A stretch of DNA of 64,000 nt, from assembly GCF_052857255.1 (NCBI RefSeq), contig NW_027526505.1, positions 124,001 to 188,000 on the forward strand, given 5' to 3'. The translations under genes were made by a program, and so were the position numbers. The notes beneath the pieces are model-generated. The model worked only from the letters and a program-made list of their open reading frames with translations. It was not told the DNA's origin and searched no databases. The stretch is from Amblyomma americanum (taxonomy: Eukaryota; Arthropoda; Arachnida; Ixodida; Ixodidae). Below, in pieces: positions 55,400 to 64,000 of this stretch (the stretch's first letter is position 1; the number at the start of each line of letters is the position of its first letter).

Positions 55400-57339
55400 G
55401 ACATGGATGCAATGAACACAAGCAAATTGAAGTTTGCCAGCCTTATTGGCAAAAAAGCGAAAAACATGCACATCAGAAGTGCGCCCTAAAGGGCATGGAA
55501 GCGTTTAAAAGATAATCGCATTAAATAGAGAGAAGATTTAAGTGCTGTGGTAATAATCTGAATCAGTTCCATAACAGTTGGTCCTAATGTCATCGATTTT
55601 TGTTCGCATGAAATGAGATTTCACATATAAAAAGTGTGCAAGCTAACACAACCAGCACTGAATTGACGTCTGGAAGGTATGCATATCTTAGCACGTGGAG
55701 AGACAGCTGCGCGGTGAAGAATGCTCTGTAGGGCGCAAAGTCGGCGCCTCTCTACCATCTGCGGCGTGAACATCAAGTATTAACTCTCCATAGGCCAGTA
55801 TACGGCGGCTGCATTCCGGAATATCTAAGCACAGACGACACAGCGCAATATAGTGCAAAGCGTTTAATGCTAACAGTGGAGAAATTCGCAGAGTAGGTAG
55901 AGAAATCGGAACTCGGAATAACTATGAAAAGATTTGAGAATTGAAAGACGCTTCACTTTTTCAGAAACAGCGCCTGCGCCGAGTTTCGTACCGCATCTCT
56001 TAGCTGTGAAAAAAAATTCAAGGCCATTTTTTGTCGCATTCAAGAGACGTTAGTGCGGAAGAACGCTTAGTTTGCTCCGGGTTAGCAACCAAGTCTCAAA
56101 AACATAGCGGCTGATTTCCTGATTACATTTCAAGCAAATGAGTCGCATTAACTCGATTAAAAGGGCGCTGCTGGCTAGGGCAGCCTTATTTGGATACCTC
56201 TCGGAGAAGCTTTCGTCATCCTGTTGACTTATCTGTAAGGACAGGGACGATGTATTGCGGCTAACAAGTTGCAAAGCAACATCGCGCTGTATTGTTTTCA
56301 AGGTGCCGCTAGTCGTCCAGTTGGTGCAAGGCAACTCACTACGCCCCATGAAATTTTAGAGCTTTATCTGTCACTCTATATTCAGGTTATTATTTCCTTT
56401 CAGTTTTCTTGTACAAACCGTGGTGTTCATATCTTAACTGTAGTTCTTGTTCTGTTTGTCCTCTGCTCGTTTTGTCCTTAAGTAATTTTTAAAAATTGGC
56501 TCTTTTAACTAGAGATAGGGCATTGGTATTTACGCGTATGTTTTTTTTCATGAAATGGTTTTGATACGATAATGAAAAGAAAGGGCAGAGATCAAAATTG
56601 TAGGTCAAGTAAAAATAAACAAGCAACCCACTAAATAAGCTCTTACCTAAAGTTACCAGATTCTGAACATTTTCAGATCACAGCTTTCTTCTTGCATTTT
56701 GTAAAACTTAGCCGTCATGTCTTCATTTCATCAATTACGCGATTGCAGAAGGAGCTTTCTGCTGAAAAAACGGCGTCTATTATCCCTCGCTCTGCGTCAG
56801 CCGGAAAAAATCCCAGAACCTTCAAATAAAGCCAGTGAATTGGTGGAGGGTCGATATGAAGCCATAATTGACGAGGAGGTTACTGTAATTGCGCGTTTCA
56901 GAAAATTTATTAAAAGAACCTAGCCGGAAATGGGGTTAGCACCCAGTCCCTCTGCCTGCCAGGAGGCCACGCAACGCATAGGCCGGGAAGAGTCGTTGGA
57001 TAAAGCGTGTTAGAGGGGTATCTATGGAAAGCATTGTCAACAAAAAATGAGTTTGTGCTTGTGTTTGTGTTGGGTTTAATAGAACGTAGGCAACAAAGAG
57101 CATAATGCGCCAAGAACCAGGTATGTAAAAATTTTCTGCTCAATTTTATAAAAAAATGTGAAGTGATCAGTGGTATAGATGACCTAAAATGTAAGTTTTA
57201 CTACCTAGTAATACTAAAGAAAAAGCGTTTTAAAAATAGACATTAGTAAAAGCTGTAAAGAAAGTCGGGTAACCTCGGCAACCATCCTTACATGCGCAAG
57301 GATGTCGAGGCTACCAACCAATCGAATAAAGACCTCAGC
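55400..57339. other. No recognisable gene
   Basis: AT-rich with short frames. The frame at 56717-56923 (68 codons, basic) has no recognisable domain. The right part may hold the LINE D 3' untranslated region. Confidence 0.45.
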
Positions 57340-57399
57340 CTTCTTGTCAGGATTGAGAAATTGGGCAAGGTGTGGTTAAAAAAGTATCTTATTTTAAAT

Positions 57400-58378
57400 T
57401 TTCTCTAAATTATCAGACCTACAATTTGTTAAAGACACCTGTTCTCTTCAAAAAGTTAAAAACCCGTGAAATCTTAATACAGCTTCACCTAAGTGTAACG
57501 TTGGCTGAAATTGTATGTTTTCGTTGTAAAAAAAACTGCAAAATTCTATTTCCTCAGTGTTTGGAATTTTCCGCATGAAAATAAAACATCATTTGTTGTT
57601 AGCTCATCTTCGCATAATCCACATTGGGGCTTTTTTGTTTTATTAGTCGGAAATTACGTGTGAGGTGTATATGTCCTATACGAAGACGGTATATATTCAC
57701 TTCCTTGAAACATTCTTGCTGGGTGCAGGACTACCAATCTCCTAAAACTGATCTTACAAAATGTACTTTCTTAGTTGCTTCATTGTCCCAAGCGGACTGC
57801 CATTTTTTTGTTATTTCACAATGTGCCGAGGGCATCCCATCTTTAAAGGAAATATTGCATTTTTTTTTATTTGCTTGCCACGAGCCTGCGCAGCTCAGTG
57901 GTCTGCTCTCTCGATGCCTTTATTTCCGACATGACTCCGCCCCCAACAAAGTTGTGTTTTTCCTTGAGCTATGCCTTTCTTATGTTGTGTATGATAGCAC
58001 CGAGCATCGGAGTAATTGCATTTCTAGAATGGAGCGCTGTAAGTAAACTAAGGTACTTTGTGTAACTAATAATATTTCTGAGATTCTCACTTACTATTTT
58101 TCTTACCGCTGGGCATACGGCGCAATATTCGGCTGTGAAAATTGATGCACACTGTGGAAGTCTATTTCCTTCTCATTCCCTAGTACAACTGCGCTTCCTA
58201 CGTAAACATTCGTTTTTAAACCGTCAGTATAAGGGTACGTGAAACCATTGTATTTTTCCTCGAGTGCAAGAAATTCTTGTACATGTTTTTGGGAGTTTGC
58301 TTTTTTTGAAGCTAAGAGTGAAATCGCATATCGCAGGAAAATTGTACCTTGGAGGTAGTGGCTCTCGTCTGAGCGCAA
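57400..58378 (-). pseudogene. LINE D RNase H and C-terminal segment
   Basis: 58378-58103 is open: ALEEKYNGFTYPYTDGLKTN, VYVGSAVVLGNEKEIDFHSV. YTDG with following VGSAVV is the first RNase H block (Asp kept). Further downstream, broken frames give a HNFVGGG … stretch and CGLCEDELTTNDVLFSCGKF near 57570, the C-x2-C … H/C-type tail of LINE ORF2 (the His position is Asn here). RNase H removes element RNA from the hybrid. Confidence 0.72.
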
Positions 58379-58499
58379 TCCTAGGTAATGTGTTCAGTAC
58401 GCCGAGATTCTGGCAGATCTCTTCAAAACGCAGGAGTGGCCTGGTAGTCTGCGGTTTCTTGGTAAATAGTGTTCGGGATGGGCATTTTGTGAACATTTC

Positions 58500-59770
58500 G
58501 TAGCAAATATGTTTAATTAGGGAACAGATTTATAGAATGCATGAGCATGTAAGCATGCTTCTTTTTTCTTCAAGTGATGGTTCGTTAGTTTCGACATAAG
58601 ATTGTTTATAGGCGATGTCCTGCAATCACCATTTTAAAGACGTAAACCTAAATTGAGCGCTTGGTCGAGTCGTTTCAGGTACGATGGCCTTGCTGAACAA
58701 TATACCATACTACCATATTCTAAGCAGCATCATAGCACAGAGCGGTAAATTTGTAGATGGCTTGCTGTTTCAGATCGACAGTATTTATGTGAAAGGACTT
58801 TGAGTATGTTCAGTGACCGGGAGGCTTTCTTTTTTAACGCGTTATTATGAGGCAAGTAAGTGAGTTTTTGTGAAATGTTATCCGTAAAAATTTGTGTTCA
58901 TATTTTACGGGCAACTCGGTTTCGTTGAGGTGTAGGGTCGGATCTGCCCGTAATCCTCGTTTGAGTGAGAAAATATTGGCCACTGTTTTCTCTGCAGAAA
59001 ACCGGAAACCTAATGTCTCCCGATGATGCCAGTTTGTTTATTGTTAATTGTGTTTGTCTTATCTCATATTGATATGTTGAAAGATGTGCAAGCTGTCTGG
59101 AGGTCGTCTAGATAAAGGAACGGTTAGACAAAAACTCAAGGGAGTTCTGCATTCTGCCATAGATGCCCAGCTCAGCTATGTCGTGAAAAATCCCTAGCCT
59201 CTAGGTTGAGTCATATGGTTTTTTTTTCTAAATTGAACAAGACAGCATGACATTGTTTTTTTTTTGTATAAAAGCGTCTTTGAGAGTATTTTGAGGCGGA
59301 CTAGGTGCTCTGTTATGCAGCATTCCTTTTTAAAACCACAACGATGGCCGCCATTAAGTTCACAGGATTGAAGAACAAAAGTTAATTTTATATTCAGGAC
59401 ACCCCCAAAAGATTCAGCGAGACAACTGGCAAGGGCCATGGATCCACAACTGCCAGGAGAAGTTGCGGGGTTTTCGAGGTTTAAGAAACGGTACAATAAT
59501 AGGATTTTCCAGGCTTCAGGTATTTCCCTGATATCCAAACTGTGTGAAAGAATCTTAAAAGTGCCTCAACGGCAGGCTCGGAAAGGTGGGCAGGCATTTC
59601 AGTGTGTAGTCAGTTGGGTTTTGGAGCAGTCTTTTTTCCTGCAGAGAATACCCTATTCCTTGGAGAGTGATTAAATTGTTGTACTGTTCCTCTAACTTCC
59701 ACCTATTGGAAGTCTTTTTTTTTTCTCCGCTACATTCCTGTGTCCTAAAAATGACTGCGTATTGCGTCAC
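58500..59770 (-). pseudogene. LINE D reverse transcriptase, with an internal deletion
   Basis: Minus strand: REIPEAWKILLL … MALASCLAESFGGVLN (RT N-terminal blocks, family SYRPISLASCxxKxxE), CGFKKECCITEHLVRLKIL (59538-59194), then AELGIYGRM … FLSNRSF near 59115 and directly LYLDDLQTAC (catalytic box, family YVDD). The roughly 40 residues expected between FLSNRSF and the YxDD box are missing. The thumb follows: NALKKKASRSLNILKVLSHK, YGSMVYCSARPSYLKRLDQA. Several stops. Confidence 0.78.
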
Positions 59771-60312
59771 GAACTGGAAACCGCAGCAGAGTGTTCACCC
59801 AAAATATCTGCCCTTTCCCCCACGTCTGCTTGTGCGCCAGGTGTTGCCAGAAAATAAATTGTGAATGGTGAGAAGTTGCCGTTTAATTTTCGAACCCGCT
59901 CCCACATTTTTTTACATGTAATTTGGCTGTTTGTTGATGAAACATAACTCTGCCATGAGGCCTTCCCGGCACTACGACGGACGTAAGGAGCTTTAGCTCT
60001 CATTTTATTAAAAGTTACGCGGTTCTCATGTGTCGAATACCTGCAAGTCTACCCCAAGTTCTATTTTGTTGTTGTTTTTTTGCTTTCTTGCAGTCTTTTG
60101 TCCACCACATTCAGTGGTTCAGTCGTACCGCTCCTGAAGGCTGAGTTAACTGTGTGGCAGTTACGATGCAATTGTGAATTTTCGTTTATGTCATCAATGC
60201 TGAGATTTTCTAAAACTATTTTTTCGGAAGTGGCTTCTGCTCTAAAAAGTTGCCAGTCTGCTAAATGAACTTTCCGACGTCGTGGTTTTGTTGAGATGAA
60301 TTCCGGTGGCAA
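59771..60312 (-). pseudogene. LINE D endonuclease-RT linker
   Basis: Two open stretches: KPRRRKVHLADWQLFRAEAT … LSIDDINENSQLHRN (60312-60061) and KASWQSYVSSTNSQITCKKM, WERVRKLNGNFSPF … ADILGEHSAAVSSS (60003-59767). The Trp-rich ASWQSYVSS and V-W-x-x-V-R-K-L-x-G blocks mark this linker in CR1/Jockey-type and related tick LINEs. Both pieces lie in order with a shift between. Confidence 0.78.
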
Positions 60313-60868
60313 AGTTAAACTGATTAGTGTAGTGACTTGATCGCTGCCGTATGGGTTGTCAATGACATCTCATTTAAAATAGTTAAAAACAGAAAGTGAA
60401 ATAAAAAAAAAACAAGTCTACACAGGTCATTTCCCCGACGTAGGGGAGCAGTACATGGCCATTTATGTGTTTAACAGACAAATTATTTGGGAGGATAGGC
60501 ACTCGCTTCCCAAAAAATGGGAGTGAGCGTTAGAATACCTTTCTTCAAGATATGGGCCCTGAAGTTTATCGATGAGTCCGTGTAGATCATGAACTATTAA
60601 CGAAAAATGTCAAGAAATATATGCAAAACAGAGAGGTTTTGTTTTATAGCTGACGATGCTGCCCGCAACGACTTGAAGTTCGATTTTGAGTTAGATGTCT
60701 CGAGCAGGCACGCCCCTTTGAACGATAAACACGACACCTCCCTAGAGTTCATTTGCCTGCTCGCTATCGCGTCTAAAAGTTTAAAATGATTCAAAATACT
60801 CATATGTTGTGGGCCAAGGTTGGTTTCTTGAAGACATGAAGCCACGGGCAACATTGACTTTAAAATAT

Positions 60869-61001
60869 TGTCACGAACTGGAAGATGACAAAGTGGGCAG
60901 TGGCGCTGCATGGAGAGCTCGCGCTAGGCCTACTGCCATTAAATCATTCCATCGCCATCTCTCATGGAGTCCTGTATTCCCCGGCTTGCCGTCACGTAAC
61001 A
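60869..61001 (+). repeat. Left LTR of the TRIM-like element
   Basis: 133 bp; aligned by eye to the right LTR without gaps and with about 10 percent differences. Contains GGAGAGCTCGCGCTAGGCC and CCATTAAATCATTCCATCGC, both shared. Confidence 0.82.
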
Positions 61002-61519
61002 TTTGGTGTGAGTTGCGGAGTTCGCCCCCATCCTGGTCCTGGAGCTTCGGCGTCTTGCGTGTGCCGTGGTCGTCTGTCGTGCATGTGCTTCTGTCCGCAC
61101 CGCCCGGCAGCGCCCCAGCCCGCCAGACCAGAGCCGACCACGCCGTTCACCCCAGCCCCTTCCACCGCCCAGACCAGAAGGCGTCACAACTTGACGATGC
61201 CGCCGCAACTCGAACCTACGACCCTACCGACCATAGAAACCGCCAACATATTCGAACACAGCCTTCTGCCCATGCCGTTCGGTGTGCTCATGGGCCTCGG
61301 CCGTCGGCTCAAAGTGACCTAGCTACGTCCCAGAAGCTTCCTGGATCAGCGCTCATCCGATCATCATCTGCTCATCTTTCATCGTGACGGCAAGCTCTGC
61401 AGCTTCTTTTGTTCTGTGTTCACCGCTCCTGCCACACTCATCGTCACGTCCTGCTTTGATATTCTCTGCCGTTCTTCTAGTTCGCGCGATCGGGACGACC
61501 GCTCGGCAGCCCCTGGTAG

Positions 61520-61652
61520 TGTCACGGACTAGAAGACGACAAAGAGGGCAGTGGCGCGGCACGGAGAGCTCGCGCTAGGCCCACCGCCATTAAATCATTC
61601 CATCGCCATCTCTCATGTAGTCCTATATTCGCCGGCTTGCTGTCACGTAGCC
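61520..61652 (+). repeat. Right LTR of the TRIM-like element
   Basis: 133 bp partner of 60869-61001; its terminal CA appears changed to CC. The bases before it (GCAGCCCCTGGTAG) are not a good polypurine tract. Confidence 0.8.
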
Positions 61653-61720
61653 TGTATGTATTCTGTCACCGCAGTTCCTCAACAGTCCTGTACAGTTCCA
61701 CTGAACTAAAAAAGCCATGT

Positions 61721-63010
61721 TTATGTTTTGGGGTCGGAACTATAAGGGGCTTGCTTATGTTCCGGACCTTTGATGAGGGCTTTGCAGGTGTTTTTTTGCT
61801 TCAAAGAGCTGTTCCACAGCTGCAAAATGAGCGGGCTGGGAGTTACATCTATGACCTCACCAGAAGCGCTGGAGAACCTCGAGGCCACGGATGTCTGATT
61901 TTCAGGCCTCCCCAGGAGGGGGGAAGTCCTGCGGGATGCTGACATATGGGCTGGCGCTCCCTGTTTTCGCAATGGCAGGGGAGCTTTCCCTATCCTAGCC
62001 TGAGGCGCCGATGGCCCTGCCATAGGCTCTGTGAAAGTGGCCTCGGCAGGTGCCGGAGTTCTGTGTGGTGCGACGCCCCTGCGCACCACATCAGCGAAGT
62101 TCTGTCTTGCTTTGAAAGAGAATGTGTTGGCAAGCGCAAAACGGCCTCCTCGCTTCTTTAAATGAAACTATTTCCTTGGTCTTTATGGTGATTATCCCTC
62201 TTTTCTTTTTGCAGGACCTACACGCCCTGGAGTACGCAGCGTCGTCACCTTCGCAATTTGCGCAGTGTAGTGCGGCGCCACATTCCTCAGAATGGTGGCC
62301 CTTCGAAGGGAATTTCGTGCAGGTTTTGCGGCTGCAGCACGTCTGTGTGCTGTGGCCAAACTTCTGACGATTGAAACATTGGCGGTGATTAGGTATGTAG
62401 TGTGTGACGTTAACTTTCAGGTATGCAGCTTTGATAGTTCCGGGAGAGAGGCTGGTGTTGAATGTGAGTACCATGTGTTTAGTACATATTTCTTTGTTAT
62501 CCTTGCGGATTTTGATTCTTTGAACGTCAATTACATTTTGTTCAGTGAGTCCTTGAAACATTTCGGTTTCTTTTAGATGGATAAAGTCAACTACAGAGAT
62601 AATGCCTCGGACTGTGTTGAGAGATCGGTGGCGAGTCACGAAAACAGCGATGTCCCCGATAGACGAAATATTTGAGAGTTTTGAGCACTGGATGCTGTCG
62701 CGGAGTTCAAGAAGTCACCGCTGGGCTTGTAGCCTGGCCTTGCAGACCTTGTAGCCAGAACCCAAGGTATCAGTTAAGCTTTATCGATAAGCAGTCCAGC
62801 GCGTGGCCCTGTTACGCTGGGCCGGATGATAACAAGGCAGAGGCGGTGCGGAAATGTGCGCAGTGTGTGTCGCGACACAATTATAAGGGGTGGTACAGTG
62901 TCATTGAAGGTATGGAAGTTGGCACGATTCTTCTTGGTGATCAAGCTTTCCCCTTGTAGACGCACCTGATCAAGCTGTTTCCCTTCCAGGTGCCTCTGGG
63001 TCTCCCTCAC
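61721..63010 (-). pseudogene. LINE D ORF1 (gag-like with CCHC knuckles)
   Basis: Three open pieces on the minus strand. N-terminal: 63010-62774 (MRETQRHLEGKQLDQVRLQG…, then SRHTLRTFPHRL). Middle, 62639-62091: HRSLNTVRGIISVVDFIHLK, LTEQNVIDVQRIKIRKDN, MVLTFNTSLSPGTIKAAYLK, VTHYIPNHRQCFNRQKFGHS, CGAALHCANCEGDDAAYSRA. The first zinc knuckle has lost its second Cys (CFNR), the later CANC … is kept. The C-terminal, Pro/Ser-rich piece (62089-61721) is separated only by a stop. This is the RNA-binding protein of the LINE; it lies directly upstream of the endonuclease as expected. Confidence 0.82.
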
Positions 63011-63050
63011 AGACCTTTAACTAACGACTGCCGAGTGCCAGACGTGTTGT

Positions 63051-63521
63051 CAAAAATGTTTTTGGACGTGTCAAGGCATGCTTTAAAACGGTGCTGAAGG
63101 GCCCTGAATGTGAGATCCACAATACAAATTATCTGATCCATGCTGCTTGTGTGTTGCGAACATTTGTGAGCAGCTCAGTGACCACTGTGATTCAAGGTGG
63201 TTTGGTGTGGTGTAGAGCGCTGATGAAAGGCTGCCTCAGCCGGTGTGCACAAGCAATCGGCAAGAGACGTCAGGTGTGTTCATCAAGAACTCCCTGGTCA
63301 AGCATCTTGCCCTGAGCTAGAACCCAGACTGTGGGAAACTCAAGAGCAGCTGAGAAGGAAACCTCTGCCAAGAGGAAACAGCCCAGAACAGAGCTACACA
63401 CACATTTTTGAAAGAGCAGACTCTGGGTTCGGCTGACCTTAAATGGCTTCCCCTACTGGGGTGAAAGTTATGAGGCTTACAACTAGTGTAATTTTCGTAA
63501 CCTACATGTGCTTCATAAAAT
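63051..63521. other. Unassigned, perhaps 5' leader of LINE D
   Basis: No coding motif. Lies just upstream of LINE D ORF1 on the minus strand, so it may include the LINE's 5' untranslated region; no boundary is visible. Confidence 0.4.
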
Positions 63522-63592
63522 AGGTTTGGTTTGCTTTATCGGGTTTCACGTTCCAAAGCGACTTGGGCTATGAGTGACTTGATAGTAGTGTA
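63522..63592 (-). mobile_element. 3' fragment of the Ruka-like SINE
   Basis: Plus-strand GGTTTGGTTTGCTTTATCGG … CCAAAGCGACTTGGGCTATG matches the reverse complement of the last ~70 bp of the SINE at 31095-31165. Truncated and diverged. Confidence 0.7.
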
Positions 63593-63599
63593 TTTATAT

Positions 63600-63795
63600 G
63601 CCCCAAACCTTAGTGTACTTTTTTGTTGTGTTACGTCATTGAGCCTTTCATTTTTGCTGTTGTGTTTTGTTGCTTATTATTAATTTGTGGCCTTTGTACT
63701 TTTTCTTCTTAATATTTGTACTTACCTATTTTCTGTATGCTCACCCTGCGAAAATCCCTTCCTGGGATTGCAGTATTAATAAATAAATAAATAGT
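63600..63795 (+). mobile_element. LINE 3' end with AATA repeat tail
   Basis: CTTCCTGGGATTGCAGTATT followed by AATAAATAAATAAATAG (63777-63794). A short 3' untranslated end with a simple-repeat tail of this kind is typical of CR1/L2-like LINE ends in ticks; no coding part is present. Beyond 63795 no feature is seen. Confidence 0.45.
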
Positions 63796-64000
63796 GGAGG
63801 GCTGCAGAATTTTCAGCCACCTGGGGTTCAATAACATGCACTGACTTTTCACAGTACACGAGTGCCTTGCTTTACGCCTCCATAAAAAGCTGCCGTCGTG
63901 GCCCGGCTTTCAGAAAATTGCCTTGCATTATATAGCTAATGTTAATTGTTGGTTCTTGTTAAGCGACATAATGAAGTGGTTCGTACCAACTACTAGTACT

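Larger units (their letters stand above)
60869..61652 (+). mobile_element. TRIM-like miniature LTR retrotransposon
   Basis: Two direct repeats of 133 bp (60869-61001 and 61520-61652) bound a 518 bp interior. The left repeat has TG…CA ends (TGTCACGAAC…CACGTAACA); the right repeat ends …CACGTAGCC. TTTGGTGTGAGTTGCGGAG right after the left repeat is a primer-binding-like site (TGG start). The interior is GC-rich with no gag or pol motif. Size and layout fit a terminal-repeat retrotransposon in miniature, mobilised in trans. The target duplication is not clear. Insertion orientation relative to LINE D is arbitrary. Confidence 0.78.
60400..61705 (-). pseudogene. LINE D endonuclease, split by the TRIM-like element
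   Basis: Right of the insertion the minus strand reads QWNCTGLLRNCGDRIHT (61705-61655), the first endonuclease block (family QWNCRGL). Left of it the domain continues ILKSMLPVASCLQETNLGPQ (60865-60800), with the metal-binding Glu of LQETNL. Later blocks (a FNGH-type remnant near 60450) are badly decayed. The insertion falls cleanly between the two blocks with little or no loss. Confidence 0.75.
57340..63050 (-). mobile_element. LINE D, near-complete, with a miniature LTR element inside
   Basis: Minus-strand LINE with ORF1 (63010-61721), endonuclease (about 61705-60400, split by a 784 bp insertion), linker (60312-59770), RT (59770-58500) and RNase H with C-terminal Cys segment (58378-57400). 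Without the insertion it is about 4.9 kb. Domain content resembles LINE A, but the protein sequences are of another family. Many stops and shifts; one internal deletion in RT. The 3' end is not sharply defined. Confidence 0.8.

Noticed and set aside
60809..61387. 192-codon GC-rich open frame
   Set aside because: It runs from LINE endonuclease across the TRIM-like LTR into the TRIM interior; composition, not coding, explains it.

Overview
The window reads as tick (Ixodida) nuclear DNA. There is no operon structure and no long intact host reading frame. Its repeats are of kinds I know from tick genomes: a tRNA-derived SINE with clear A and B boxes, RNase H-bearing LINEs with CCHC zinc knuckles, Penelope-like elements, RTE/BovB-type LINE remnants and Ty3/gypsy elements. 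The species assignment is inference. I found no convincing single-copy host gene, rRNA, tRNA gene or CRISPR array. Almost everything recognisable is a transposable element, mostly decayed.

Layout. Positions 1-640 hold a minus-strand LINE fragment. Positions 640-6990 hold nothing I recognise. From 6995 to about 30330 there is one nested stack. A plus-strand LINE ('LINE B', 6995-9823 and resuming near 29760) is interrupted by a head-to-head inverted pair of Penelope-like copies (9824-29732). The minus copy of that pair is split by a near-complete minus-strand LINE ('LINE A', 10306-27810), flanked by a decayed 15-16 bp target duplication. ORF1 of LINE A carries an extra ~150 bp piece of LINE RT sequence. 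That piece is in turn split by a 12.46 kb DNA transposon (14994-27452) with CACTGTNAGAAAA termini and a TG target duplication. The DNA transposon carries a minus-strand multi-exon gene remnant: a C2H2 zinc-finger exon and two C-terminal exons that join in frame.

To the right lie a SINE (30929-31165), an LTR-element 5' part with gag-like coding (about 31600-33880), and a palindromic TGTCGCGCGACA minisatellite (33930-34450). A quiet AT-rich stretch follows, with one RTE remnant. Next is a young full-length Ty3/gypsy element (42415-47864) with 185 bp LTRs differing at two sites, an ATAT target duplication, gag, and a single-frame PR-RT-RNase H-integrase pol broken by three stop codons. Further right are an inverted pair of RTE fragments, a minus-strand gypsy integrase fragment, a second SINE-like unit, a 100 bp hairpin beside a gypsy RNase H fragment, and a near-complete minus-strand LINE ('LINE D', about 57340-63050). 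LINE D has a TRIM-like miniature LTR element (60869-61652) inserted in its endonuclease. The right edge has a SINE fragment and a LINE 3' end with an AATA tail.

Functionally the window is a record of successive insertions, not a set of cooperating genes. The order of insertion in the stack can be read directly. The youngest clearly dated event is the gypsy element. The feature I judge most worth following is the 12.46 kb DNA transposon with its spliced zinc-finger gene.
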